Positions 1 through 7,943 of a stretch of 64,000 nucleotides of DNA are shown here, in pieces. The DNA lies in the NCBI GenBank assembly GCA_903835235.1, contig CAILMF010000055.1:124001-188000 (forward strand), read 5' to 3'. A program made the position numbers and the translations under genes. This DNA is from an uncultured Rhodospirillales bacterium. GTDB taxonomy: Bacteria > Pseudomonadota > Alphaproteobacteria > Acetobacterales > Acetobacteraceae. The first letter of the stretch is position 1, and the number at the start of each line of letters is the position of its first letter. The notes beneath the pieces are model-generated. The model saw only the letters and a list, made by a program, of their open reading frames with translations, was not told the DNA's origin and made no database searches.

Positions 1-801
1 CTGCTTCTCATAGGGTGCCAGCTCGCTTTCCCGCGTGCCCAGCCAGATGGTCCCGGTCCAGACCCCCTCGGCGCCCATTGCCAGCGCCGCGGCAACCTGG
101 CTGCCCCGGCTGATGCCGCCGGCGGCGAGCACGCTGATGTCCGGCCCGGCGGCGTCCACCACCTCCGGCAGCAGCACCAGGGTGGAGATGCTGCCGGTAT
201 GGCCGCCGGCCTCGGCGCCCTGGGCGATGATGAGGTCGACGCCGACCTCGCGGTGCTTGCGGGCGTGGTGCGCGCTGCCGACCATGCCGCCGACCAGAAT
301 CCCGCGGGCATGGAAGTCCCGCACCATCTCGGCCGGGGCCGGGTTCAGCGCGCTGACCACCAGCTTCACCTGTGGGTGGCGCAACGCCACCTCCAGCAGC
401 GCCCGCGCGCCGGACGGCGTGGTGCTGCGTTCCCGCGCGCGCAGTTCCTCGCGCACGCGCTGCTGTTCCGCGGCGGGCAGCGGCGGCAGGCCGGCTTCGT
501 CCAGCAGTTTGTCGACGAAAGCACGATGCGCGGCGGGGATCAGGTCCAGCACCTGTTCGTCGCTGGCCTCGGCGGCGTTGTCGTATTTGCCGGGGATCAG
601 CACATCCACGCCATAGGCGCGGCCGTCGACATGCTGGTCGATCCAGCGCAACTCGGCCTCCAGCTGCTCGGTCGAGAAGGTCGCCGCGCCGAGCACGCCG
701 AAGCCGCCGGCCTTGGTGACTTCCACCACCACGTCGCGGCAATGGGTGAAGGCGAAGATCGGGCTGTCGCAGCCCAGGCGCTGGCAGATCCGGGTGCGCA
801 T
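1..801 (-). CDS. Nitronate monooxygenase family protein (3' end cut by window edge)
   Basis: FMN-dependent TIM-barrel enzyme of the nitronate monooxygenase / 2-nitropropane dioxygenase family, which oxidises alkyl nitronates or related compounds in the cytoplasm. The minus-strand translation starts at an ATG at 801 with MRTRICQRLGCDSPIFAF and contains the family landmarks TKAGGFGVLGA near residue 30 and, later, IIAQGAEAGGHTGS (phosphate and flavin contacts plus the conserved His) followed by AAGGISRGSQVAAALAMGA. About 267 codons are visible; the family usually has 320-360, so roughly the last quarter lies outside the window. It is the last visible gene of a same-strand run that begins with the PQQ cluster, but a 209-bp gap separates it from the upstream thiolase-like gene, so co-transcription is not certain. 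The substrate cannot be told from sequence. Confidence 0.85.
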   Translation of the reverse strand, partial: MRTRICQRLGCDSPIFAFTHCRDVVVEVTKAGGFGVLGAATFSTEQLEAELRWIDQHVDGRAYGVDVLIPGKYDNAAEASDEQVLDLIPAAHRAFVDKLLDEAGLPPLPAAEQQRVREELRARERSTTPSGARALLEVALRHPQVKLVVSALNPAPAEMVRDFHARGILVGGMVGSAHHARKHREVGVDLIIAQGAEAGGHTGSISTLVLLPEVVDAAGPDISVLAAGGISRGSQVAAALAMGAEGVWTGTIWLGTRESELAPYEKQ

Positions 802-1010
802 CAGCTCCTCTCCTCGAAGGTGAATACCGCCACGGGCAGGCCTGATGCGTGGGTGGTCGCCAGGGCCTGCGGTGTCATGGCGGCATTTCCTCCTTGGCCG
901 GCGACGTCGCGCGCGCCGCTGATTGCGGGCAGGCTGGCAGAAGGGGCGTCAGGCGGTCAACCAGGGCCCGGCGCGAAGGCGCGCGGCTGCCAGCGCAGCG
1001 CGCTTCCTGC

Positions 1011-2543
1011 TCAGTCCGGGGTGAACAGGTTGGCCGGGGCGCCGGGGGCGAGCATGCCCGGTAGGCCCAGCGCATCCTCGCCTTCCAGCCGCGCCAGCGT
1101 TGCCGCGTCGTCCGGCGTATTGGCGATGAAGCGTTCGCCGCTGGCCAGCAGCCGGCCCAGCACGATGCCGCGCTCCCGCCCGTTGCGGCCGTTCACGACG
1201 GTCCAGCTTTCCACCACGCCGCGCCCGCTGGCCTGCGCCGCAGGCAGCCGCTTCGGCAGCGCCTCGATCTCCGCCTGCAGGGCAGTGGTGTCGCAGTCGG
1301 CGAAAGGCTGGCGCGGCGGCAGCGCGGAATACAGCCCGGCCGCATGCTTGGTCAGCAACCCGCCATTGGCGGTGACCAGGCCATGGCGGGCGGGCATGGC
1401 GCGCAACCGCTGCACCATCTCGGCAATGGCGTGGGTGACGTAGTTGTTGCCGGGGCCGCCGAAGAAGCTCAGCCCGCCCGTCACCGTCAGGCCACGCGGG
1501 TCGTCCACGGCCAGGCCGATCTCGTCGCAGGCCACCTGCACCGCCGAGGGGAAGCAGCTGTAGATGTCGAAGGCGGCGATGTCGTCCAGCGCGACGCCCG
1601 CCGCCGCCAAGGTCGCGGCCACCACGCCACGGATCGCCGGCGAGCGATGCAGGGCGGCGCGTTCGGTGACGAACCACGGGTCGTGCGCGCCGGCGCTGGC
1701 GTGCAGGTAGACGCGGCGTTCCCGCGGCACGCCCAGCGCGTCGGCCTGGGCGGTGGTAGCGACCAGCAGCGCCGCCGCCTGGTCCACATACATGTTGGCG
1801 GTCATCAGCTTGGTGTACGGGAAGCCGACGGTTGGGTTGGCCTTGCTGACCGCGGTGATGGCGGCGGCGTCGAAGCCTTCGCGCCGCGTCGCCAGCGGGT
1901 TGTCGCGCGCCACCGCGGCGAAGCCCGCGTACATGGCGCCCAGCGCGGTGCGGCGCTGTTCCGCGGTTTCGCCCCGCGCCGCGCGGATGGCCTGTTCGAA
2001 CAGCGCGTACATGCAGATGGCCGAGCGCATGCCATGCGCTTCCTCCGCCGGCGTGAACAGGCGGGAGGCACCACCGAGCTCCTCCGGCGGCGCGGGGGCG
2101 TCTTCGTGCCAATCCAGCGCCAGGCCGGCGCGGCGCGCGGCCAACTCGGTCCGCAACGCCTCGGCGCCCACCACCAGCGCCAACTCGCTCTCCCCGGCGG
2201 CGATGCGGGTGCAGGCGCGCGACAGCATGGTCTGTGGCGTGTCACCGCCCTGCGGCGGATAGACCAGGTCCCGCGGCGTGGCGCCCAGCTGCCGCGCCAC
2301 CGACCACGGCGCGTTCGCCATGGCGCCGAAGGGCGAACGCATGCTGGGGACGGTGTCGGAAAACAGCCGGATGACCGTGATGGAATCCAGCGCTGCCAGC
2401 GCTGCTGCGGCAATGCCGGCATCGGCAGCGGCCAGGCGCGCCGCCGCCACCATCAGCCCGCGTGGCGAGCGCGCGGTATCCGGCGGCGTGGTGGTATCGG
2501 TCAACTGGCCGACACCGATGATGACGGGGGTGCGCGGGTCCAT
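1011..2543 (-). CDS. Thiolase-like acetyl-CoA acetyltransferase family protein
   Basis: A 510-residue protein of the thiolase superfamily, SCP2-thiolase-like branch annotated as acetyl-CoA acetyltransferase. The N-terminus MDPRTPVIIGVGQ is typical of the family, GLSFFGGPGNNY and the glycine-rich TANGG are in the C-terminal half, and an OB-fold-like C-terminal extension follows (GRNGRERGIVLGRL). I see no obvious nucleophilic cysteine at the usual N-domain position (the stretch reads PPQGGDTPQTML), which is common in this branch and leaves the catalytic activity open; it may be a thiolase-like protein rather than a true thiolase. ATG at 2543 was chosen over upstream in-frame codons because it is preceded by AAGGAGAGGCCG and the conserved family N-terminus starts there. 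It lies 138 bp downstream of pqqE on the same strand. Confidence 0.8.
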   Translation of the reverse strand: MDPRTPVIIGVGQLTDTTTPPDTARSPRGLMVAAARLAAADAGIAAAALAALDSITVIRLFSDTVPSMRSPFGAMANAPWSVARQLGATPRDLVYPPQGGDTPQTMLSRACTRIAAGESELALVVGAEALRTELAARRAGLALDWHEDAPAPPEELGGASRLFTPAEEAHGMRSAICMYALFEQAIRAARGETAEQRRTALGAMYAGFAAVARDNPLATRREGFDAAAITAVSKANPTVGFPYTKLMTANMYVDQAAALLVATTAQADALGVPRERRVYLHASAGAHDPWFVTERAALHRSPAIRGVVAATLAAAGVALDDIAAFDIYSCFPSAVQVACDEIGLAVDDPRGLTVTGGLSFFGGPGNNYVTHAIAEMVQRLRAMPARHGLVTANGGLLTKHAAGLYSALPPRQPFADCDTTALQAEIEALPKRLPAAQASGRGVVESWTVVNGRNGRERGIVLGRLLASGERFIANTPDDAATLARLEGEDALGLPGMLAPGAPANLFTPD

Positions 2544-2681
2544 CGGCCTCTCCTTCAGCGCAGCGGCCCGCGGCCGCGTTGCGCGGTGCTGCGCGTGCCG
2601 GCCAACTCCCTGGCGCGCCATCCCGTCTCGTCTGGGCGGCTGCGTCACGCCACCGGTGGGTCCACCGGCGACGATCGGGCG

Positions 2682-3755
2682 CTAAAGCCGACGATAGCGA
2701 TACGAGCTGTCCGACGAAGCCGCCTCGTCCAGCGCCTCGGCCAGCAGGTGATGATGCGGCGACAGCGCACAGGCCGGGTCGGTGGCGGCGGCGTCGCCCA
2801 CCAGCGCGAAGGCCTGGCAGCGGCAGCCGCCCCAGTCCTGCTCGGCGTTGGCGCAGCCCTGGCAGGGCGCCGGCATCCAGGCGGTGCCGCGGAACCGGGT
2901 GAACGCCTCGGCGCCGAACCAGGCGGCGTGCAGCGCGGTGTCGTGCACGTTGGGGAAGACCATGCCCTCGATGCTCTCGGCGGCGTGGCAGGGCAGGATG
3001 CGCCCGGCCGGCGAGACCGCCAGGAAGCGCCGCCCCCAGCCACCCATGCAGGCCTTGGGGCGGCTGGCGTGGTAGTCCGGCACCACGTAGTCGATGACGA
3101 GCCGGCCGCGCAGTTCCGCCCGCGCGCGGGTTACGGTGGCGGTGGCGGCGTCCAGCTGGGCGCGGGTGGGCAGCAGCGCCGCGCGGTTGGCCAGCGCCCA
3201 GCCGTAATACTGCACATGCGCCACTTCCAGCCGGCCGGCTTCCATGGCCAGCGCCAACTCGATCAGGTCAGGCAGGCGGTCCAGGTTCTGCCGATGCACC
3301 ACCGCGTTCAAGGTCAGCGCCAGGCCGGCGTCGCGCACCAGCTGCGCCGCCACCAGCTTCTTCGCGTGGCCGCCGGGCAGGTTGGCGATCCGGTCGGCGC
3401 TGGCGGCCTCGGCGTCCTGCACCGAAAGCTGCACGTGCTCCAGCCCGGCATCGCGCAGGGCGGCCAGCCGCGGTGCATCCATCAGCACGCCCGAGGTGAT
3501 GAGGTTGGTGTAGAGCCCGGCGGCGCTGGCCGCGGCGGTAAGCTCGACCAGGTCGCGCCGCGCCATGGGCTCGCCGCCCGAGAGGTGGATCTGCAGGCAG
3601 CCCAGCGCCGCGGCTTCCTGGAATACGCGGGTCCATTCGGCGGTGGAGAGTTCCTCGCCCGGGCCGTTCAGTGCGACGGGGTTGGAGCAATACGGGCATT
3701 GCAGCGGGCAGCGATGCGTCAGCTCCGCCAGAAGGGCCAGCGGCGGTTCGGTCAC
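2682..3755 (-). CDS. pqqE: PQQ biosynthesis radical SAM enzyme PqqE
   Basis: Radical SAM peptide cyclase that, with chaperone PqqD, forms the carbon-carbon bond between Glu and Tyr of the PqqA precursor in pyrroloquinoline quinone synthesis. The radical SAM cluster motif CPLQCPYC gives Cys16, Cys20 and Cys23; LSGGEPMARRDL follows for SAM binding. The SPASM-type auxiliary cluster region near the C-terminus reads APCQGCANAEQDWGGCRC. The length of 357 residues is normal. The start is a GTG whose last two bases overlap the TGA of pqqD (GTGA), a translational-coupling arrangement used at three successive junctions of this cluster. The gene order pqqABCDE is the standard one; no pqqF or tldD-like protease gene is visible in this window, so precursor proteolysis must be encoded elsewhere. 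Confidence 0.97.
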   Translation of the reverse strand: MTEPPLALLAELTHRCPLQCPYCSNPVALNGPGEELSTAEWTRVFQEAAALGCLQIHLSGGEPMARRDLVELTAAASAAGLYTNLITSGVLMDAPRLAALRDAGLEHVQLSVQDAEAASADRIANLPGGHAKKLVAAQLVRDAGLALTLNAVVHRQNLDRLPDLIELALAMEAGRLEVAHVQYYGWALANRAALLPTRAQLDAATATVTRARAELRGRLVIDYVVPDYHASRPKACMGGWGRRFLAVSPAGRILPCHAAESIEGMVFPNVHDTALHAAWFGAEAFTRFRGTAWMPAPCQGCANAEQDWGGCRCQAFALVGDAAATDPACALSPHHHLLAEALDEAASSDSSYRYRRL

Positions 3756-4021
3756 GCCCGCACCACGCCCTTGGTGGCCAGGTCGGCCAGCATGGCCAGC
3801 ACGTCGGCGCCGATCTCCGCGCGCGGGGCGGCGAAGCGCGCGGCCAGGTCGTCGATGATGGCGTCCACGCTGCGGGTGCCGTCCACCAGGCGGAGGATTT
3901 CCAGCGCGGTCTCGTCGGGCAGGAACATCCGCTCCGGCCCCATCACCGTCCAGCGGTCACGCGCCTGGTCGTGGCGCAGCTTCATGCCGGGGCCGAAGCG
4001 CGGGATATCAGTGCCGATCAC
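3752..4021 (-). CDS. pqqD: PQQ biosynthesis peptide chaperone PqqD
   Basis: Small RiPP-recognition protein that binds PqqA and presents it to PqqE. The 89-residue product contains the family sequence IPRFGPGMKLRHD near the N-terminus, then ERMFLPDETALEILRL and the winged-helix-like C-terminal part. A longer open frame extends upstream inside pqqC, but PqqD proteins are about 90 residues and start right before IPRF, so I chose the GTG at 4021. It overlaps the pqqC stop as GTGA, and its own TGA overlaps the pqqE GTG in the same way. The function is firm from family and context. Confidence 0.95.
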   Translation of the reverse strand: MIGTDIPRFGPGMKLRHDQARDRWTVMGPERMFLPDETALEILRLVDGTRSVDAIIDDLAARFAAPRAEIGADVLAMLADLATKGVVRA

Positions 4022-4752
4022 GGCCGGAACGCACCGGGCGGCGGCAGCGCCGGCGAGACATAGGCGTGGTGCAGCGCGTCCAGCTGCGCCCACAGCAGGT
4101 CGCACTTGAAGCGCAGCGCCGCCATCACCTGCTCCTGCTGCTCGCGTGTGCGGGCCTCCCGCTTCACATAGCCCAGCGCGAATTCCACATCCTGCGGCGC
4201 CTGGGTCAGCCGGGGCGTGAAGTAGGCCAGCGTCTTCTCACTGACAAAGTCGTAGTTGCGCAGCATGCCCGCGACGCGCTGGGAGATGATGTTGGGCGAG
4301 AACATTTCTGTGAGTGACGACGCCACCGCTTCCAGGATGCTGCGCTCCTTCACGAAATGCACATAGGCATCCACCGCGTAGCGCGTGCCCGGCAGCAGGC
4401 CGGAAAGCGAGGTGACGTAGTCGGTGTCCAGCCCCAGCCCCTCGGTCAGCACCAGCCAGCGCTCCACGCCGCCGGGCTTGCTGCCGTCGCCGTCATGATC
4501 CTCGATCCGCCGGCGCCATTCGCGGCGCAAATCCGGCGTCGGCAGGCGGGCGACGATGCTGGCATCCTTCGCGGGGATGCTGGCCTGGTAGTAGTATCGG
4601 TTCAGCGCCCAGGCCTGGACCTGGCCCTTGTTGAGCTGGCCGTTGTGCAGCAGGTGATGGAACGGGTGGTGGATGTGGTACCGCTCCTCGCCGATGGCCT
4701 GCAGCCTGGCCTGCAATTCCTCGGGCGGCAGCAGCGCGTGCTCGTTGCTCAC
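4018..4752 (-). CDS. pqqC: Pyrroloquinoline-quinone synthase PqqC
   Basis: Cofactor-less oxidase that performs the final ring closure and eight-electron oxidation giving PQQ. The 244-residue helical protein shows family landmarks YHIHHPFHHLLHNGQLNKGQ near residue 22, WALNRYYYQASIPAKDA, RIEDHDGD, and SSLTEMFSPNIISQRV. I took the GTG at 4752 as start: it overlaps the pqqB stop as GTGA, and translation from it gives the normal N-terminus and length, whereas upstream codons would run into pqqB coding sequence. It is cotranscribed with pqqB and pqqD. Confidence 0.95.
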   Translation of the reverse strand: MSNEHALLPPEELQARLQAIGEERYHIHHPFHHLLHNGQLNKGQVQAWALNRYYYQASIPAKDASIVARLPTPDLRREWRRRIEDHDGDGSKPGGVERWLVLTEGLGLDTDYVTSLSGLLPGTRYAVDAYVHFVKERSILEAVASSLTEMFSPNIISQRVAGMLRNYDFVSEKTLAYFTPRLTQAPQDVEFALGYVKREARTREQQEQVMAALRFKCDLLWAQLDALHHAYVSPALPPPGAFRP

Positions 4753-5681
4753 AGCGAAATCTCCATGCCGTCCTCGGCAACGTCCCAGCCGGCGGCCTGC
4801 ACCATGGCGCGCTCGGCACTGTCTTCCAGCAGGATCGGGTTGGTGTTGTTGATGTGGATGAAGACGCGCCGGCGCAGCGGAATGTCGGTGAAGGCCGCCA
4901 TGGTGTCGCGCACGGACATGTGGCCCATGCGCAGCCCGGTCTTCTGCCCGGCGCCGGCCAGGATCATCTCGTCGTCGCGCCACAGCGTGCCGTCGAACAG
5001 CAGGCAGGCCGCGCCACGCAGGCGGTCGCGCAGTGCCGGCGTCAACTCGGCGCAGCCGGGAATGAAGTACAGCGCATCCGCGCTGCCGCTGGCCGTTACG
5101 CAGAGGCCGATGCAGTCGCCGTCATCGGCGCGGCCGGGGTCGGCGCCGGACTGTTCCTGGAACAGCGCCACTTTGCCGGGCACGGCGAAGGCTTCCAGCG
5201 TCAGCCCCAGCGGCGTGCCGGCGCCATCGGCCATCTCCAGCGGCGCATCCAGCGGCAGCGCGCGGCGCGGCACCAGCCCCGGGTCCAGCACGTTGAAGAT
5301 CGGGTTCATCGCCAGCGCCGCCAGGCCCTTCGGCGCCGCGTAGAGGCCGAAGGAATGCCGCTCCCTGAGGGTCAGCAGGCCGGCGATGGTATCCACCTCG
5401 GCGCCGGTTATCGCCACCGCGGCTATAGGGGAATGGCGCAGCCGGCCGGGCGCCGGGCGCGGGTGCAGGGCAGGGGTGGCGGCGATCTGCGCGGCAATGT
5501 CCGGCGCGGCGTTCAGCACCAGCCAACGCTCACCATCAGCGGAAACGGCCATGGAGGCCTGGGTGCGCGGCTTGGCCAGGGGGTCGCCGGCGCGGGCGCG
5601 CAGGCAGCCGGGGCCGGCCGAGTTCCACTGCGGGAAGCCACCGCCGGCGGCGGCGCCCAGGACGATGGCACGCAATGTCAT
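4749..5681 (-). CDS. pqqB: PQQ biosynthesis protein PqqB (metallo-beta-lactamase fold)
   Basis: Metallo-beta-lactamase-fold protein needed for PQQ production, proposed to hydroxylate the tyrosine-derived part of the intermediate. The 310-residue product starts MTLRAIVLGAAAGGGFPQWN, a highly conserved PqqB N-terminus; SPIAAVAITGAEVDTIAGLL and the C-terminal RRVFIHINNTNPIL are also typical. ATG at 5681. It is separated from pqqA by 96 bp containing a strong GC hairpin (5703-5727), so pqqA may be transcribed in excess of the enzyme genes, as is known for other PQQ operons. Its TGA overlaps the pqqC GTG. Confidence 0.96.
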   Translation of the reverse strand: MTLRAIVLGAAAGGGFPQWNSAGPGCLRARAGDPLAKPRTQASMAVSADGERWLVLNAAPDIAAQIAATPALHPRPAPGRLRHSPIAAVAITGAEVDTIAGLLTLRERHSFGLYAAPKGLAALAMNPIFNVLDPGLVPRRALPLDAPLEMADGAGTPLGLTLEAFAVPGKVALFQEQSGADPGRADDGDCIGLCVTASGSADALYFIPGCAELTPALRDRLRGAACLLFDGTLWRDDEMILAGAGQKTGLRMGHMSVRDTMAAFTDIPLRRRVFIHINNTNPILLEDSAERAMVQAAGWDVAEDGMEISL

Positions 5682-5702
5682 GCGATGCCCTGAAATGCAG
5701 AA

Positions 5703-5727
5703 CCGCGGCAGGGGAACCCCACCGCGG
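5703..5727 (-). promoter_or_regulatory. Hairpin between pqqA and pqqB, possible attenuator
   Basis: CCGCGG arms at both ends enclose GGGG-AA-CCCC, making an almost continuous GC stem in the short gap between the precursor-peptide gene and pqqB. There is no T-run after it, so it is not a classical intrinsic terminator; partial attenuation or 3'-end protection of a short pqqA transcript is an inference from known pqqA excess in other bacteria. Confidence 0.4.
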
Positions 5728-5777
5728 CCTGGCTACGCGGATTTGGCCAGCCGGGCAGGGCGCCCGGCCGGGCAGCC

Positions 5778-5858
5778 TCAGCCGATCTCGGCGCAGGCGT
5801 AGCTGTTGATTTCCATCGCCAGCGAAACTTCGACGATGCGGGGCTTCTTCCAGGCCAT
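5778..5858 (-). CDS. pqqA: PQQ precursor peptide PqqA
   Basis: The 26-residue ribosomal precursor of pyrroloquinoline quinone. The peptide begins MAWKKPRIVEVSLAMEINSY and ends ACAEIG. The Glu16-x3-Tyr20 pair that becomes PQQ is present in the context EINSY, and the leader MAWKKPRIVEV is the usual one bound by PqqD. It is preceded by a good ribosome binding site (GGAGGATTTGTATC before the ATG). It is the first gene of the pqq cluster, 84 bp after the stop of the cytochrome c gene. Confidence 0.97.
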   Translation of the reverse strand: MAWKKPRIVEVSLAMEINSYACAEIG

Positions 5859-5942
5859 GATACAAATCCTCCGGTTGTTGGCAGTGGTGACAGTCTGGCG
5901 CCATCGGTGGCGGGGTTCAAGTCTTTCGCAGCCATGGCGCAG

Positions 5943-6533
5943 TCAATCCCGGTGCGCCAGGTAGTGCGCCAGGGCGGCAATGTCGGCATCGGGCATGCCG
6001 CGCACCGCATCGTTCATCTGCGGGTCGGCGCCCACGCGGCTGCCGTCGCGGTAGGCGGCCAGGGTATGGGCCAGGAACTCCTCGCGCTGGCCGGTGATGC
6101 GCGGAATCTGCTCCCGCCCCTGCAGCGTCGGCAGGTGGCAGACGGTGCAGTGGCGGGTGGCCATCTGCGCCTCGCCACGGGCCGCCAGGGCGGCGTCGCG
6201 CGGGCTGCGGTCCTCGGCCGGGCCGGCGGCCAGGCTGGCGTAGTAGGCGGCCAGGTCCTCCACGTCCTTGTCGGCGATGCGGTCCACGAAGGGCACCATC
6301 GCCGGCACCTGGCGGATGCCTTCGCGCATCAGGATCATCTGGGTGACCATGAACAGCGGCTGTTGGCCGGCGAGCGAGGGAATGCCCTCCAGCTGGCTGC
6401 GGCCATTCTCGCCATGGCAGGCGGTGCAACGGCCCGCCGCCAATTGCTCGCCGCGGGCGCGGTCCTGCGCCGCGGCGATATCGGGGATGGTGGCGGCCAG
6501 GACGGCCGCCACCAGGAAGGCGCGAATGCTCAC
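5943..6533 (-). CDS. Dihaem c-type cytochrome (c4-like)
   Basis: A 196-residue exported cytochrome with two haem-binding motifs, CTACH (Cys36, Cys39, His40) and CTVCH (Cys129, Cys132, His133), after a signal peptide (residues 1-22, ending AAAQ). Two tandem class I-like domains with Met ligands likely in MVPFVDR and in MNDAVRGMPD give a cytochrome c4-like architecture. The GTG start overlaps the stop of the upstream sorbosone-type dehydrogenase (GTGA), so the two are translationally coupled, and the cytochrome is the obvious periplasmic electron acceptor for that enzyme. This coupling, plus pqqABCDE immediately downstream, suggests one periplasmic quinoprotein oxidation unit feeding the respiratory chain. 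Confidence 0.9.
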   Translation of the reverse strand: MSIRAFLVAAVLAATIPDIAAAQDRARGEQLAAGRCTACHGENGRSQLEGIPSLAGQQPLFMVTQMILMREGIRQVPAMVPFVDRIADKDVEDLAAYYASLAAGPAEDRSPRDAALAARGEAQMATRHCTVCHLPTLQGREQIPRITGQREEFLAHTLAAYRDGSRVGADPQMNDAVRGMPDADIAALAHYLAHRD

Positions 6534-7747
6534 CGGCGATAGGTGATGCGGTACAGCGCGCCGGTCTGCTCGCCGGAGACGAGCATGGAGCCGTCGCGCA
6601 GCATGTGCACGTCGGTCGGCCGGTCGGAGAACTTCTGCTCGGCGTCGTTGCGGAAGCCGGTCATGAACTCCTCCACGCCGCCGACCGTGTTGCCATTGGC
6701 ATCCGTGCGCGCCACCACCACGTCGTAGGCGACCAGGCGGTTGCGGTTCCAGCTGCCGTGCCGGGCGATGAAGATGGCGTTGCGGTAGCTCTCCGGGAAC
6801 ATCGTGCCGGTGTAGAAGCGCATGCCGAGCGCGGCGGTATGGTTGCCCAGCTCGGCCTCGGCCCGGGCGAAGTCGGCGCAGTTGCGGCCGGCGTTGAACT
6901 GCGGGTCCGACTGGCCGGTGGAGCAGAACGGGAAGCCGATATCCTGGCCGGGGCGGCGGATGTGGTGCAGCGTGTCCTGGGGCCAGTCGTCGCCCGCCCA
7001 GTCGCGCGCATTGGTGGTGGCCCACAGCGCGCGGGTCACCGGGTGGTGCGCCATGCCCACGCTGTTGCGGATGCCGCGGGCTTCCACCCGGCGGTCGGAG
7101 CCATCGGTCTTGAAGGAGACCAGCAGGGCGAAGCGATTGCGGTCGAACTCACAGACGTTACAGGGCGCGCCGACATTGGTGTAGATGCGGCCATCCGGGC
7201 CCAGGATGGTGAACTTCCAGTGGTGGTTGCCGCCGTGCTCCTCCACCGTGGGCAGGCCGTAGGCGCTGGTCAGCTCCACCGGCGCCGGCACCGCGTCCAG
7301 GTGCTGCTCGATGTTGTCGTAGCGCAGCACACGGTTGACCGCGAAGACATAGAGGCTGGTGCCGACCATCACCACGCCGTTCGGCTGGGTCAGGCCCTGG
7401 GCGATGACGCGGGTGCGGGTGGTGCCGTCCGCATTCTTGCTGACCGCATAGACGCGGCCGATGGCGCGGGTGCCGACGAAGATGGTGCCGCCCGGGCCTT
7501 CCGTCATCATGCGGGCGCCCGGCATGCCATGGGCATAGACCTCGGCATGGAAGCCGGCGGGCAGGCGGACCTGGCCGACCGGCACCTGCTCCAGCGGCGT
7601 CACGGTCAGGCGCGGTGCGTGCGGCGCCAGGGTGGAGCCGTCAGGCCGGCCGACCGCCCAGCCCGGCACGGCGGGTGCCGGCTGGGCCAGGGCCGGCGCG
7701 GCGACGCATGCCGCCAATAGCCCCAGGATCAAACGTGGAAATTTCAT
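6530..7747 (-). CDS. Sorbosone / PQQ-dependent sugar dehydrogenase-like protein
   Basis: A 405-residue periplasmic beta-propeller enzyme of the sorbosone / soluble glucose dehydrogenase superfamily. A clear signal peptide (residues 1-22, MKFPRLILGLLAACVAAPAL) precedes the mature part; RLPAGFHAEVYAHGMPGARM starts the propeller, GNHHWKFTILGPDGRIYTNVG and NSVGMAHHPVTRALWATTNARD carry residues typical of the family's calcium/PQQ pocket. ATG at 7747 is preceded by AAGGGAGGACAGAG. The substrate cannot be called; relatives act on aldoses, sorbosone or other aldehydes. Coupling to a dihaem cytochrome gene and adjacency to pqqABCDE support PQQ as cofactor, although the superfamily also holds members without proven PQQ use. 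Confidence 0.85.
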   Translation of the reverse strand: MKFPRLILGLLAACVAAPALAQPAPAVPGWAVGRPDGSTLAPHAPRLTVTPLEQVPVGQVRLPAGFHAEVYAHGMPGARMMTEGPGGTIFVGTRAIGRVYAVSKNADGTTRTRVIAQGLTQPNGVVMVGTSLYVFAVNRVLRYDNIEQHLDAVPAPVELTSAYGLPTVEEHGGNHHWKFTILGPDGRIYTNVGAPCNVCEFDRNRFALLVSFKTDGSDRRVEARGIRNSVGMAHHPVTRALWATTNARDWAGDDWPQDTLHHIRRPGQDIGFPFCSTGQSDPQFNAGRNCADFARAEAELGNHTAALGMRFYTGTMFPESYRNAIFIARHGSWNRNRLVAYDVVVARTDANGNTVGGVEEFMTGFRNDAEQKFSDRPTDVHMLRDGSMLVSGEQTGALYRITYRR

Positions 7748-7943
7748 GCTCTGTCCTCCCTTGTGGCCCTTGCCCGGGCCCTGGCGCGATTGAATGCCGA
7801 AAGCCATGCCGCCGCAAGGCCGCCTGGTCCTCGGCATGGCCCGCGTGCAAGCCTTCGCCGACTGTTCAGGCGTCGGAGCCGATAGGCGGGCAGGTTCCAG
7901 CATGCGCGGTGTCCCGCGCGGGCCAGCCCGGTACCTGCATGCC

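Noticed and set aside
7748-7943. Gap between the sorbosone-type dehydrogenase and the efflux adaptor searched for a small gene or RNA
   Set aside because: No start with ribosome site, no palindrome of note; it probably holds only the dehydrogenase promoter.
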